Of a DNA stretch of 64,000 bases, positions 33,030 to 42,765 are shown piece by piece (positions within the stretch are counted from its first letter, which is position 1; every line of letters starts with the position of its first letter). The notes under the pieces were generated by a model. It was not told the origin of the DNA. It saw only the letters and a program-made list of their open reading frames with translations, and ran no database searches. Location of the stretch: the NCBI GenBank assembly GCA_030019255.1, contig JASEFK010000005.1, forward strand, positions 62,001-126,000. The letters are read 5' to 3'. Source of the DNA: Actinomycetota bacterium. GTDB lineage: Bacteria; Actinomycetota; Geothermincolia; Geothermincolales; RBG-13-55-18. Position numbers and translations under genes: made by a program.

Positions 33030-34635
33030 CGCCGGCCAGGCGACCCCCGTTCCTCTCCGCGGGTACCAGGGAGGCGGCCAGGAGCTCGGGGAGGTTGTGG
33101 AACAGGGGCTCCTTTTCCTCCACCACCTCTTCCCGGTAGATGTTATAAAGCGCCCCTCCCATGGCCAGGTAGACCCAGAACAGGGTGAGCATGGGGATGG
33201 CGAAGAGGATCCAGGCTCCGAACATGTTGGAGACCGCGTAACCCACCATGCCCAGGAAGAAGGCCTCGGCGTGGAAGTAGATGAAGGGGTCGCTCCGGGA
33301 GCGGGACCGCGCACGGAAGAGTATGCCCCAGTAGATGGCGAAGAGGAGGATGAAGGCGGTGAAGCCCACCAGCCCGTGGGACACCAGGTAGGTGAGGAAG
33401 GCGTTCTCCACCGCCGCCCAGGTCTGCCGGATGTTGTTCTCGATGATGCGCTGTCCCTCCATGCCCATGCCGATGCCGAAGATAGGATGTTCGAGGAAGT
33501 AGTCCAGGGCTAGCTTGTAGGTGTAGATGCGCACTTCGGCTGCCTCCTTGGCGCTGAGGCCGGAGAAGCGCTTCCTCACGAACTCCGGGGGGTTGAGCAT
33601 GACGAAGACGAGGGCCAGGACCAGGAGCACCGTGGCCGCCGTCAGCCACAACCGGCGATCGAAAAGCCCGAAGAGACCGTAGAGTACGGCGATAACCCCG
33701 GCGGCCACCCAGGCGGCGCGCGACCCGGTGAGGAAGAGGGCGGCCATGTTGATGCCCATGCCGGCCAGGAGTAGGGACCAGAGGAAGTAGCGGCGTCCCT
33801 TCCAGGCCGGGCTGAGGAGGCTCACGAAGAAGGGAAGGGCGAATATGAGGTAACCGCCCAGGACGTTGGGGTGCAGGAAGGTGGAGTTGATGCGGTAGGC
33901 CTGGGCTTCGCTCTCCCCGGCCACGTAGTTCACCGATTCGGGATAACCCAGCTTGCCGAGCACGTGCTGGGCGACCCATTCCGTCTTGGTCTGGCCGATG
34001 GCCTTCTGCACCAGGCCGAATAGGGCTACCAGGGTGAAGCAGACCAGCATTAGGATGACCAGGTTGCGGAAGGCCAGGCGAGTCCTCACGATGTTGACGA
34101 CCACGAAGAAGACGTAGGCGAAGATGACGGTGCGCACGAAGCGGAAGGCCATGACCAGGCCGTTGGCGTCGTGCAGGAAGCCCACGAAGCAGGCCAGGAT
34201 GGAGGTAAGGACATAGGCGACGATGGCGATGGTGATGGGACTGCGGGCCTTCCATTCCGCCTTGCCGTTGGCGGCCTTGATGACCCAGGCCACGAAGGTG
34301 AGGGCCATGACGATCTCGTGGATGTTGAAGTGTATCCCCCGCGTCTCCCCCACCATGGCCACCTGGATGCCCAGGTTCCAGGTGGGCCCGGCCTGGGGAA
34401 GGGTGAGGTTGAAGAAGATGAAGATGGCCACCCCCAGCCACAGCCACTGGTAGATGACCACCAGGAGGATGGCGCCGGTGGCCAGGAAGAGGGTGATCTT
34501 TACCGGGAGCTGGGTGGAGATGAGGCCGGCCAAGAGCCCGCACAGGGCTACGGCGGACAGGATTACCGCCGTCTTGCGGGAGGTGGAGAGGCCCCGCATT
34601 TTTCCGTCCCGGGAGACGGCCTTCATCACGGCCAC
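33022..34635 (-). CDS. O-antigen ligase / polymerase-like membrane protein (Wzy_C family)
   Basis: 537 residues from GTG 34635 (GGAGGG upstream). About eleven to twelve transmembrane helices are present. The family loop before the last helices is seen at about 385-410 (YTYKLALDYFLEHPIFGIGMGM), together with NSTFLHPNVLGGYL and a TGSRAAW motif near 290. These proteins join or polymerise lipid-linked glycans at the outer face of the membrane. It lies at the end of the run of minus-strand glycan genes 33022-38449. Confidence 0.88.
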   Translation of the reverse strand: MAVMKAVSRDGKMRGLSTSRKTAVILSAVALCGLLAGLISTQLPVKITLFLATGAILLVVIYQWLWLGVAIFIFFNLTLPQAGPTWNLGIQVAMVGETRGIHFNIHEIVMALTFVAWVIKAANGKAEWKARSPITIAIVAYVLTSILACFVGFLHDANGLVMAFRFVRTVIFAYVFFVVVNIVRTRLAFRNLVILMLVCFTLVALFGLVQKAIGQTKTEWVAQHVLGKLGYPESVNYVAGESEAQAYRINSTFLHPNVLGGYLIFALPFFVSLLSPAWKGRRYFLWSLLLAGMGINMAALFLTGSRAAWVAAGVIAVLYGLFGLFDRRLWLTAATVLLVLALVFVMLNPPEFVRKRFSGLSAKEAAEVRIYTYKLALDYFLEHPIFGIGMGMEGQRIIENNIRQTWAAVENAFLTYLVSHGLVGFTAFILLFAIYWGILFRARSRSRSDPFIYFHAEAFFLGMVGYAVSNMFGAWILFAIPMLTLFWVYLAMGGALYNIYREEVVEEKEPLFHNLPELLAASLVPAERNGGRLAGAS

Positions 34636-34680
34636 CGTCGCCCTCCTTCCGCCCCGTGTCCTCTCCGTCCGTCCATGCCC

Positions 34681-35826
34681 TCAACTCCTCGCTTGGCGGT
34701 AAAGGTCCAGTATCCTGCGGGCGGCTGCATCCCAGGTGAAGGAGGCGGCCCTCTCCCTTCCCCGGGTGGCCAGTTCAGCCCTCAGGTCCGCCTCTTCCCA
34801 AAGCTTCCTCATGCCCGCGGCTATCTCCTCGGGGTCCAGGGGATCCACCAGGATGCCCGCCTCTCCCACCACCTCGGGGATGGAAGAGACGTGGGAGGCC
34901 AGGACCGGGGTGCCGCAGGCCATGGCCTCCAGGAGGGGAAGGCCGAAGCCCTCGTAGAGGGAGACACAGACGAAGAGCGTGGCCCCCCCGTAGAGGGCGG
35001 GGAGGTCCTCCTCGGGCACGAAGTCGGTGAAGAGCACCCGTCCCTCCAGGCCCAGCTCCTCCACCTCGTCGTCCAGGTAGCCCTCGAAGCCGTGCCGGTC
35101 GCCGGCCATGACCAGGAGGACGTCCTCGCTTGTGGAGAAGAGGAAGCGCTTGAAGCCCAGGAGGAGGTTGCGCAGGTTCTTGCGGGGGTCGAAACCTCCC
35201 AGGTAGAGGAAGTAGGGTTGACGGATGCCGTAACGGGAAAGCGTCCGCTCCACGGTCCCGCGGTCCCCCGGGGGCCGGTACTCGGGGGTTACGCCCTCGG
35301 GGACCACCGCGATGCGCCCGCGGGGTATACCCCAGATACGCTCCACGTCCCGGGCCGTGTTCTCGGAGACGGCCACCACGAAACGGGCGCGGCGGGCGGC
35401 GGCGCGGTGGAAGCGCATCCAGGCCCAGGCGGTGGGGCCCAGGTAAGGACCGCGCAGGACCAGGAGGACGAGGTCGTGCACGGTGACCAGGCTGGGGCAG
35501 GGAAGGAAGGGGCTCAGGTTGTGGTCGATGCCGTGGAAGACCTCCACCCCGGAGGCGGCCACCCGCCGGGCGAAGAGGAGGTGCTCGGCGACCATCCCCG
35601 GGTAGGAATATTTTCCCAGTAAGGGCACGCTCACCCATTCCGCGCACCGCGCCGTCCCGGCGTCCAGCAGGTCCCTGTTGGGGCCATCACCATAGCCGAA
35701 GAGGACGAACTCCATGTCCCTTTCCGCGTTTCGCACTAGGGCCTCCACCAGGCGGGCGGTGTAGCGCCCTATGCCCCGCCAGCGGTTGATGTTCCCCAGG
35801 CCCCGGGCGTCGATGCCCACGCGCAT
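34681..35826 (-). CDS. Glycosyltransferase, GT4 family
   Basis: 381 residues. GT-B fold with the N-terminal MRVGIDARGLGN and the family C-terminal signature SLYEGFGLPLLEAMACGTPV (E-x7-E) near 285, followed by SSIPEVVGEAG. It acts on NDP-sugars at the cytoplasmic face, extending the lipid-linked glycan. It starts 4 bp after the stop of the methyltransferase gene and is 45 bp from the polymerase gene, so it is part of one operon. Confidence 0.9.
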   Translation of the reverse strand: MRVGIDARGLGNINRWRGIGRYTARLVEALVRNAERDMEFVLFGYGDGPNRDLLDAGTARCAEWVSVPLLGKYSYPGMVAEHLLFARRVAASGVEVFHGIDHNLSPFLPCPSLVTVHDLVLLVLRGPYLGPTAWAWMRFHRAAARRARFVVAVSENTARDVERIWGIPRGRIAVVPEGVTPEYRPPGDRGTVERTLSRYGIRQPYFLYLGGFDPRKNLRNLLLGFKRFLFSTSEDVLLVMAGDRHGFEGYLDDEVEELGLEGRVLFTDFVPEEDLPALYGGATLFVCVSLYEGFGLPLLEAMACGTPVLASHVSSIPEVVGEAGILVDPLDPEEIAAGMRKLWEEADLRAELATRGRERAASFTWDAAARRILDLYRQARS

Positions 35827-35830
35827 GTCC

Positions 35831-37258
35831 TCAACCCCCGGCTTCCCGTTCGTCCCTGATCGCCCGCAATAGGATGATCCGCCCTTTCTCCCGCAAGCGG
35901 GGCAGTCTTTCCAGGATAAGGAAAAAGCCCAGGTCGCCGCGGTAGAGGGCGGGAAGCTTGAGATCTGGAAAGAGGGTGATCACTTCGCTTACCCGGAACC
36001 CCTGTCCCTCAACGAGGGCCCGGAGGGAGGCGGGGGTGAAAGCACGCCGTGAGGGAGTGCTGGGACGGGGCTCGAACCCCTCGAAGAGGGCGTTGCGGGC
36101 GGCGAGAACCAAGCTCCCGCCCGGCCTGAGTACCCTCCGCCATTCCCCCAAGGCCTCCTCGGCATCCTCCACCCGGTCCAGGGTGAATTGAGCGGCCAGG
36201 GCATCGAAGTGTTCGGAGGGGAAGGGGAGGGCGGCGGGGTCCGCCCCAAGTCGCGTTATGCCCGGGGAGGATTCCAGGTCCCGGTCCGCCTCCGCGGCAC
36301 CCGCCGCGGTGTCCGCCCAGGTCACCTCGGTCTCTGCCAGCCCGGAGAGAAGGCGCGCCAGCTTGCCCTCGCCCTCGCCCACCAGGAGGACGCGTCCCCC
36401 GCGTGAAGGATGGAGCATGGCGGACACCCTGCCCACCCTGACCTCCGCCTCCCTTCCCCGTAGCCGGGGCCGGGCCACGGCCAGGAGGCTGGTACAGAAA
36501 ACGTATCCCTGCGGCCGGGCGAAGAGGACCCTCATTGCCATCTTTTCCCAGCGATTGGGACGGATGCCCACGAAGAAGCTGCGGGGTAAGACGGAGGCCC
36601 GAAAACCGGCCCCGGTGAGGCCGCGGTAAAGGCTCCAGGGGCTCTGCTCGTTTACGTGCATTACGTCGTCGTACTGGCCGCGCAGGCTCTCCGGCAGCTC
36701 CTTGCGCAGGAGGAGGCGGGCCACGGAGCGCACCAGCGGATACCCGAAGCGGTAGAACCAAGTATTGGGTCCGGTATGGACGATGAAACTTCCGCCCGGG
36801 CGAAGTACCCGCCTCACCTCGCTGAGGGTCTGCTCTATCTCGTAGGGATAGAGGTGTTCGTAGACGTCGATGAAGAAGACCACGTCGAAGGAGCCGTCCG
36901 GGAAATCCAGCCCCTTGGCGTCGGCTAGGCGGAACTCCGCCCTACGGCGGGCCTCCTCGTCCAGCAGGGAGCGGCGTTCCAGGGAGAGCTCGATGGCCGC
37001 CGGGGCGTAGTCTATCCCCACCGCCATGGCACCCCGGCGGGCCGCTTCGCAGACCAGCTCCCCCCGTCCGCAGCCGATGTCCAGGATCCACCGTCCGGAG
37101 AGGTCGCCGGCCAGGCGGAGGGCCTCCCTTATGCGGTCGGGAATCCCTTCCGGGCCCTCGGCGAGGAGATGGTATCCCTCGCAGTCGGTGGTGAAATATT
37201 CACGGGTGTAGAGGTCCGGGGAGACGGGAGCGGGACGTCGCGGTTGATCCTTGGTCAC
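35831..37258 (-). CDS. Protein with two fused SAM methyltransferase domains
   Basis: 475 residues, GTG 37258 behind GGAGG. The first class I methyltransferase domain (about 45-200) has ILDIGCGRGELVCEA and VVFFIDVYEHLYP. The second (about 285-440) has VLLVGEGEGKLARLL, where the usual D-x-G-x-G is changed to V-G-E-G-E-G, then FDALAAQFTLDRVEDAEEAL. Each domain is followed by the standard EWRRVLRPGGSLVL block. It probably methylates sugars or lipid carriers in the polysaccharide pathway; whether the second site is active is uncertain. Confidence 0.85.
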   Translation of the reverse strand: MTKDQPRRPAPVSPDLYTREYFTTDCEGYHLLAEGPEGIPDRIREALRLAGDLSGRWILDIGCGRGELVCEAARRGAMAVGIDYAPAAIELSLERRSLLDEEARRRAEFRLADAKGLDFPDGSFDVVFFIDVYEHLYPYEIEQTLSEVRRVLRPGGSFIVHTGPNTWFYRFGYPLVRSVARLLLRKELPESLRGQYDDVMHVNEQSPWSLYRGLTGAGFRASVLPRSFFVGIRPNRWEKMAMRVLFARPQGYVFCTSLLAVARPRLRGREAEVRVGRVSAMLHPSRGGRVLLVGEGEGKLARLLSGLAETEVTWADTAAGAAEADRDLESSPGITRLGADPAALPFPSEHFDALAAQFTLDRVEDAEEALGEWRRVLRPGGSLVLAARNALFEGFEPRPSTPSRRAFTPASLRALVEGQGFRVSEVITLFPDLKLPALYRGDLGFFLILERLPRLREKGRIILLRAIRDEREAGG

Positions 37259-37396
37259 CTGTTGCGTCCTCCTCCTCTATTTTCTCTGGATACCCGGCGG
37301 TCCTTTCCGTACGCATCGGCCTACGCCGCCGGCGGACTGGTGTTTCGGCGGTCAACGTGCGCATCACCGGTGTTCCTTTCCATTTTATCCCATCCG

Positions 37397-38449
37397 CTAC
37401 ATGTGCTTCTCGAACCATGCGAACATCAGTTCCCAGACCTCCAGCCTTCCCGCCGGGTCGTTGACGCAGTGGGCCTCCTCCGGGTAGATCTTGAGCTCCA
37501 CCGTCTTCCCCGCCGCCTTCAGGGCCTCGTAGAGCCGGTAGGCCTGCTCCACCGGGCACAGGGGGTCCTTCGCGCCGTGGATGATGAGCGTGGCGGCGTG
37601 CATGGTGTCCACGTAGTTGAGGGCGGAGCGCACCGCGTATTCGCCCGGAACCTCCTCCGGGGTACCGCCCACCATGGGCACGAACTGGTCCAGAAGGCTC
37701 CGCACGCCGGGGTCCGTAGACTCCTTTGCCTTGTAGTAGAGGTCCGCGGCGTCGTAGAAGCCCGCCTCAGCCACCACCGCCCGCACGCGGGGGTCCCTCT
37801 CCGCGGCCAGCACGGATACGGCCGCCCCGTGGCTCTGGCCGTACATGCCCACCCGCCCGTCGAGGACGAGGCCGCGGGATTCCAGGTAGTCCAGGGCGGC
37901 GATGACGTCGTCCACCTCCCCCTTGGCCCCCTCGTGCCGCCCCTGGGACTCGCCGCTTCCCCGGAAGTCGGGGTTGAAGACCAAGTATCCGCGGTCGCGG
38001 ATGAGCAGGGCCACGTCGGTGAAATCGCCGGCGGTCCCGAAGCCGGCATGGTTGACGATGACCGTGGGCCAGGGTCCGTCTCCGTCCGGGGGCCGGAAGA
38101 GGAGACCGGAGACAGTGAGCCCGTCGCTGCTGGGGTAGTGCACCCGTTCCGCCACCAGCTCCAGGGTGGGGAGTATGTGGTATACCTCGTCGATGAGGCG
38201 GTCGGCGCGGGCGAAGTCGCCCTGGTTGTAGGCGTCAAGGGCCTCCATCCACTTGGAACGCGCCGGGCGGACGTCATATCCATGGTTGGCTTTCTGGTTG
38301 ATCTCGTTGGCCGCCGCCAGGCCGCGCACGGTGACCGTGGCCTGGTCGATGATGCGGGTCACCGAGCATCCGCAGCCCCCGCTGAAAAGGGCCGTTCCCA
38401 GGATGAGGAGGATGGGCAGGATAACCCGCAGGTGCCTGGTTACCTTCAT
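37397..38449 (-). CDS. Lipoprotein alpha/beta-hydrolase
   Basis: 350 residues. The signal sequence ends in a lipobox FSGGC with Cys26. The dienelactone-hydrolase/dipeptidyl-peptidase-like core has the catalytic triad S206 (GQSHGA), D295 (HGAKDPLC) and H327 (EEAHC). Residues 50-95 form a helical segment absent in simple hydrolases. It is anchored outside the membrane and probably trims an ester or peptide of the envelope. It is separated from the glycan operon by 138 bp. Confidence 0.85.
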   Translation of the reverse strand: MKVTRHLRVILPILLILGTALFSGGCGCSVTRIIDQATVTVRGLAAANEINQKANHGYDVRPARSKWMEALDAYNQGDFARADRLIDEVYHILPTLELVAERVHYPSSDGLTVSGLLFRPPDGDGPWPTVIVNHAGFGTAGDFTDVALLIRDRGYLVFNPDFRGSGESQGRHEGAKGEVDDVIAALDYLESRGLVLDGRVGMYGQSHGAAVSVLAAERDPRVRAVVAEAGFYDAADLYYKAKESTDPGVRSLLDQFVPMVGGTPEEVPGEYAVRSALNYVDTMHAATLIIHGAKDPLCPVEQAYRLYEALKAAGKTVELKIYPEEAHCVNDPAGRLEVWELMFAWFEKHM

Positions 38450-38791
38450 GGGGTCCGCCTTTCCTTTGCGGGCCGTGCTTTTCCGGGGTCACTGGTTCCG
38501 GGGGATGCGGCCTTGGCCGACGAGCACCCATCCCCGCATTTTACCTCGCCAATCATTCTTTCGCTCTCCCTTTCTCCCCGGCATTCCCATCCTACGGGGT
38601 TTGCCTTATTGCGATGCGGTTTTCGTTCCAGAAAGTTCCAGAGACGGACTTCACCGTTCCAGTGCGAAGAACCTCGCCCGTTCCGGGTTTTGTCCGCGGA
38701 ACGACTAGGCCCTTCAATCTTATTGTAATCCACCTGTCGTGCGGGGATGACGCCCCCACGTCTTTACCTGCGGCGGGTGTCCTTGAGCCGC
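38450..38791. other. Intergenic region, no gene seen
   Basis: 342 bp between two minus-strand genes. It likely contains the hydrolase promoter. CTTATTGTAATCC near 38720 is the only AT-rich patch of note. Confidence 0.3.
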
Positions 38792-40528
38792 TCATCCTTG
38801 CTCCTCGACGGTCAGCAGGCGGTTCAGATCCTGAAGCCGCCTGCGGCTGAAGGCACCCGTGGCCGTGCCGAGGCCCAGGTAGAGGGCGGAGAGGGTGGCG
38901 CAGATGAGCAGGGAATACCGGAGGGAGGCCAGGAAGGTCTCCCTCCAGGCAGCAAAGGCGAAATAGAGGGCGAAGCCGGTTCCGTAGAGGAAAGCCAGCA
39001 TCAGAAGGGGCAGGGCGGCGAAGCGCAGTGGGTTCAGGGGATGGCGCAGGTCCCGGGAGAGGATGCGCGCCAGTATGCAGAAGACCAGGAACTCGCTGGC
39101 CAGGACGGTAGCCGCGGCGCCGGTATATCCCCAGAGGGGGATGGTCACAAGATCCAGCGCCCCCTTGATGGCCAGGGAGAACAGCACCACCCGGGTCAGC
39201 TCCCGCTGGCGGTTGATGACCACGAAGAAGGGGAAGCTGATGGCGGTCATAAAGGTGAAATTCATGGCCGCCATGGTCAGCCAGGTGGCGTGCCATGCCC
39301 GGATGAAATCGTGCTTCTGCAGCACCAGCACGGGACGGGCCAGGAAGGGGACGGTCACGGCCAGGAAGGCGATGGACAGCCAGGCGTAGCGCAGGAGGTG
39401 CTCCCATATTCCACCCAGCCTTTCGGGGTGCTTTCCCCCCACCCTTGATATGCCGGGCAGGACCGCCATGTTCACGGCCAGGGTGAGGAAGACGAAGGCC
39501 TTGGCGAACATCCCGGCCGCCCCGTAGAGGCCCACCTCGGCGTCGCCGCGGAACCAGGAGAGTATGGGTATGTCCATGCCCGCGTAGACGGTGACCCCGG
39601 CCGCCACCACCGCCAGGGGCCAGGCGCCGGAAAGGAGATACTGCCACAGGGGCCGCTCCATCACCAGGAAGCCCAGGCGGAAGTCCGGTTCCCCTTGCGG
39701 GGGCGGGCCCTGGGAATGGGCCTCCGTCCCCGCCGCCGTTCCGGCATCTTGACTCCGATTCTCCTCGATGCCATCCGCGCCCTCCCGAAGCTCGGCGTAG
39801 GCGTAGTCCGTGAGCAGGGCCTCCGTGGCCGCCTCGCCCCCGGGCTCGGCGAGACGTATGAGGGCCTCCGCCGCGGCCAGGTCTCCCTCGTCGGCGGCGG
39901 CCAGACGGCGCCTCAGGCGCCGGTAAAGGGGATAGAGGTGCAGGATGGAGTACACGTAGGTCAGCAGGTACACCAGGATGAGGAGGACCAGGACGTTGGG
40001 GAAACCCGCGGTCACCAGCCAGATGGAAAGGGCCACCTTCATAATGCCCATCACCAGGTAGACGCCGGCCACCAGTACCAGCCTCTCCATGGCGATGAAG
40101 TTCTCGGCCAGGGAGTTGGAAAGGGGCTGCTCGACCAGGAGGCAGAAGGCGATGGTGAAGACCACCCAGAATTTCTCCCCCCCTCCCGCCGCGGAACCCT
40201 GCGCGGCCAGGCTCACCAGGTTGGTCAGCATGAGCAGGGCGAAGGCCAGGGCCCCCAGCAGCAGGCGCAGGGAGACGATGTTGGCGAAGTAGCGGTGCAT
40301 GCGTGAGGGTTCCTGGGAGATGTCTCGTATGGAAATATTTCCCAAACCGAAGTCCGGCAGGACCTGGAAGATGGTGTAGAGGGCGAAGGCGTAGTTGTAG
40401 ATGCCCGCCTTCTCTGGCCCCAGGTTGCGGTTGATGACGATGGCCAGGAGAAAGGTGAGTCCCGAGGTGACCACCCGGGCCCCCACCAGGGCCGCCGTGT
40501 TCTTGGTGAGCTTGCCGACCCTTTCCAT
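38792..40528 (-). CDS. Polysaccharide flippase (Wzx / MATE-like)
   Basis: 578 residues, about fourteen predicted helices. The N terminus NTAALVGARVVTSGLTFLLAIVINRNLGPEKAGIYNYA is typical of Wzx. It moves the lipid-linked repeat across the membrane. Between helices 6 and 7 (about 205-280) there is a hydrophilic, acidic insert of about 70 residues (AAADEGDLAAAEALIRLAEP...) not found in ordinary flippases. It lies 140 bp downstream of the chain-length gene and is likely in the same operon. Confidence 0.88.
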   Translation of the reverse strand: MERVGKLTKNTAALVGARVVTSGLTFLLAIVINRNLGPEKAGIYNYAFALYTIFQVLPDFGLGNISIRDISQEPSRMHRYFANIVSLRLLLGALAFALLMLTNLVSLAAQGSAAGGGEKFWVVFTIAFCLLVEQPLSNSLAENFIAMERLVLVAGVYLVMGIMKVALSIWLVTAGFPNVLVLLILVYLLTYVYSILHLYPLYRRLRRRLAAADEGDLAAAEALIRLAEPGGEAATEALLTDYAYAELREGADGIEENRSQDAGTAAGTEAHSQGPPPQGEPDFRLGFLVMERPLWQYLLSGAWPLAVVAAGVTVYAGMDIPILSWFRGDAEVGLYGAAGMFAKAFVFLTLAVNMAVLPGISRVGGKHPERLGGIWEHLLRYAWLSIAFLAVTVPFLARPVLVLQKHDFIRAWHATWLTMAAMNFTFMTAISFPFFVVINRQRELTRVVLFSLAIKGALDLVTIPLWGYTGAAATVLASEFLVFCILARILSRDLRHPLNPLRFAALPLLMLAFLYGTGFALYFAFAAWRETFLASLRYSLLICATLSALYLGLGTATGAFSRRRLQDLNRLLTVEEQG

Positions 40529-40668
40529 GCCCCCTCTTTCCCGGCCTCTCCATCCTCCTTCCCCGCTCGCGGGGAAGGAAAAAGGCCCGCCCCCCTGCCG
40601 CCTTTTCCTCGTCTCCTGCGGGTTCTTCCCGCCGCGGGATTACCGGGCCTCCAGCTGCGCCGCCGCCC

Positions 40669-42765
40669 CTATTCCCAGTCGACCTCCTCCCCGGTTTCCT
40701 TTCCTCCCCGGTCATCTCCGGCCATTTCCTGCTCCGCCCTGTCCTCTGCTTGCTCCCTTTCGCGCTGCAGCCGCAGGCGCCTCTTCTCCTTCCGTTTCGG
40801 CTCCCCGGGAGGTTCCGCCGCGGCTTTAGGGGCAGCGGACAGTTCCCCGGACGGGGCGGAGGTGGACAACCCGCCGTCGGAAAAGCTGGCTCCCGCCGCG
40901 AGGAGCATTTCCTGGAGGTGGCGCCGGGCCTCCGCCTCGTTCATGTGGGCGAATTCCCCCTCTCGCCTCATCATGCGGATGATGGACTCCGTGATCCTTA
41001 CCGTATCCTCCTCGCCGATTCGGTAACGGCGGAGGAAGGCGTGGTAATAGGCGGTGATGGCTGCGGAAGCCGATTCCCTCACGTCCGCCTTTTCCGAGTT
41101 CAGGGCGCGCAGCCAATTCCTGGGGATGGGTGCGCCCGTCTCGCCCAGGCGCCGGAAGTCCTCCAGCACCTTTTCGCTCGGCGCGCCGGGTTCCTCCACC
41201 GGAATGGCCTGCGGCGTGGCTTCGGGGGATACCCGCGCCGTTACCCGATCGCTGCCCTCCCGCTGGGGGATGGAGGTTGTCGCCGTTTCCTTGTGTCGGT
41301 GGGCCGTCCCGCGGGCCCCCGTTACCGCCGCGAGCCGCGGCTCCCGTGCGAGGAGCTTCCTCTCGCCGCGCGGGGACGGCTGGGCGGTGGCCCTCTCCGG
41401 CCTGGCGCGCTCCGCCTTTTCCCCTCCCCTCACCTTGAAATTGGCCAGGGCCACGCCGGTGGGAACGATTCCCAGCAGGCGCATGTTGTGCATGGCCTCC
41501 CCGGCCACCACCCGGGTGCACAGGCCCACGTCGATAACCACCAGGCAGGATTGGGCCTGGGCCGCCACCACCGCGCCGTCCATGGAGCCCACCAGCGGCG
41601 GCGCGTAGAGCACCACCTTGTCGTACAGCTCCTCCAGTTCCCGCAGGCCCTCGGAGAAGGAGGTCAGGGAGAGGAGGTCGGTGGAGTTCTCGCACCTTTC
41701 ACCCGAAGCGAGGAAGGAGAGATTGGCGATACCGGTGGCCCGGATGTTCTTCTTGAGGTCGCCGTCGCCCTTGAGCGCCTCCGCCAGGCCGGGCCTGTTC
41801 CGGGCGTCGAGTAGTCGGCTGAGGGCTCCCTCGCGGAGGTCGCAGTCGATGAGCAGGGTGTCCCTCTCGGTATAGGCGATGCTCGCCGCCAGGTTGGCGG
41901 CCACGGCCGGTGCGGCCTCGAAGGGGATGGCCGGCACGGCCAGGATGGAGCGGGGCGGTTCGCCCTTGCGGGTGAAGAGGATTCCCGAGCGCAGTTCGGA
42001 GTAAGCCTCCCAGATGGGGGAACCCTCACCGAAGGTGGGTAGGAGCTTCAGCGCCCGGTCCCCCTTGACCCGGGGGATTATCCCCAGGACGGGCAGCCCC
42101 AGTAGCTCCTCCGCCTCGCTGGGGGAGCGGAAATGCGGGTCGAAGAACTCTATGATCACCGCCAGCCCGATTCCCAGGAGCAGCCCCACGAAAGCGCCCA
42201 GGCCCAGGTAGGCGGCGGGCTTGGGCTGGGTGGGCTTGGGAGGGGGCACCGCCCGGTTAGTGAAGACCATGCTCCCGTTGAGCAGCAGGGTCTTGAAGCT
42301 CTCGTCGTAGAACTCGTTGGCCTCGCTGCGCAGGGTCTTGAGTACCAGCACCTCGCCCCAGGCGTTGGCGATGTCCGCCGCCCTCGTGGGGCTCCCGTCG
42401 GTGAAGGTGATCCTCACCGAGGTGGAGTTAGCCTCCGGCACGGCACTCACCTTCTTGAGCAGCTCCTCGGGGGCGATCTCGATGCCCTCTTGGGAGAGCC
42501 GTTTGCTCACCGCCTCCGCGACCCCCAGGCCCTCGGTGAAGTTGGCGATGGAGGGCATGAGGGCCACGTAGGCGGTTTGGGTCAGGGCGTCGGGGAGCTT
42601 GGTGGTGGGGTTTATGGGGGCGGTGGCGGAAACGGCGATCTCTACCTTGTAGACCGGGCTCTGCACCTTGGTGACGATGGCTGCCACCAGGAGGGCCAAA
42701 AGAAGGATGGCCGCGATCATCCACCACCGCTTGCGTATCGCGAGACCCACGTCCCTGAATTTCAT
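40669..42765 (-). CDS. Wzz/BY-kinase-like polysaccharide co-polymerase with degenerate ATP site
   Basis: 698 residues. Membrane helices are at about 14-33 and 187-206 with the Wzz domain between and PPPKPTQPKP before the second. The cytoplasmic part aligns with bacterial tyrosine kinases (CpsD/Wzc): Walker A' LLIDCDLREG at 304-313 is kept, but the Walker A site reads PFEAAPAVAANLA at 281-293 instead of G-E-G-K-S/T. The Walker B region is VVLYAPPLVGSMDG. There is no Tyr-rich tail; instead a basic, then helical C-terminal extension (450-698). It probably sets chain length without phosphorylation. Confidence 0.85.
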   Translation of the reverse strand: MKFRDVGLAIRKRWWMIAAILLLALLVAAIVTKVQSPVYKVEIAVSATAPINPTTKLPDALTQTAYVALMPSIANFTEGLGVAEAVSKRLSQEGIEIAPEELLKKVSAVPEANSTSVRITFTDGSPTRAADIANAWGEVLVLKTLRSEANEFYDESFKTLLLNGSMVFTNRAVPPPKPTQPKPAAYLGLGAFVGLLLGIGLAVIIEFFDPHFRSPSEAEELLGLPVLGIIPRVKGDRALKLLPTFGEGSPIWEAYSELRSGILFTRKGEPPRSILAVPAIPFEAAPAVAANLAASIAYTERDTLLIDCDLREGALSRLLDARNRPGLAEALKGDGDLKKNIRATGIANLSFLASGERCENSTDLLSLTSFSEGLRELEELYDKVVLYAPPLVGSMDGAVVAAQAQSCLVVIDVGLCTRVVAGEAMHNMRLLGIVPTGVALANFKVRGGEKAERARPERATAQPSPRGERKLLAREPRLAAVTGARGTAHRHKETATTSIPQREGSDRVTARVSPEATPQAIPVEEPGAPSEKVLEDFRRLGETGAPIPRNWLRALNSEKADVRESASAAITAYYHAFLRRYRIGEEDTVRITESIIRMMRREGEFAHMNEAEARRHLQEMLLAAGASFSDGGLSTSAPSGELSAAPKAAAEPPGEPKRKEKRRLRLQREREQAEDRAEQEMAGDDRGGKETGEEVDWE

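Noticed and set aside
32713-33513. Plus-strand frame of 266 codons next to the polymerase gene
   Set aside because: Most of it is antisense to the polymerase C terminus; the rest overlaps the direct repeats and lacks a ribosome site.
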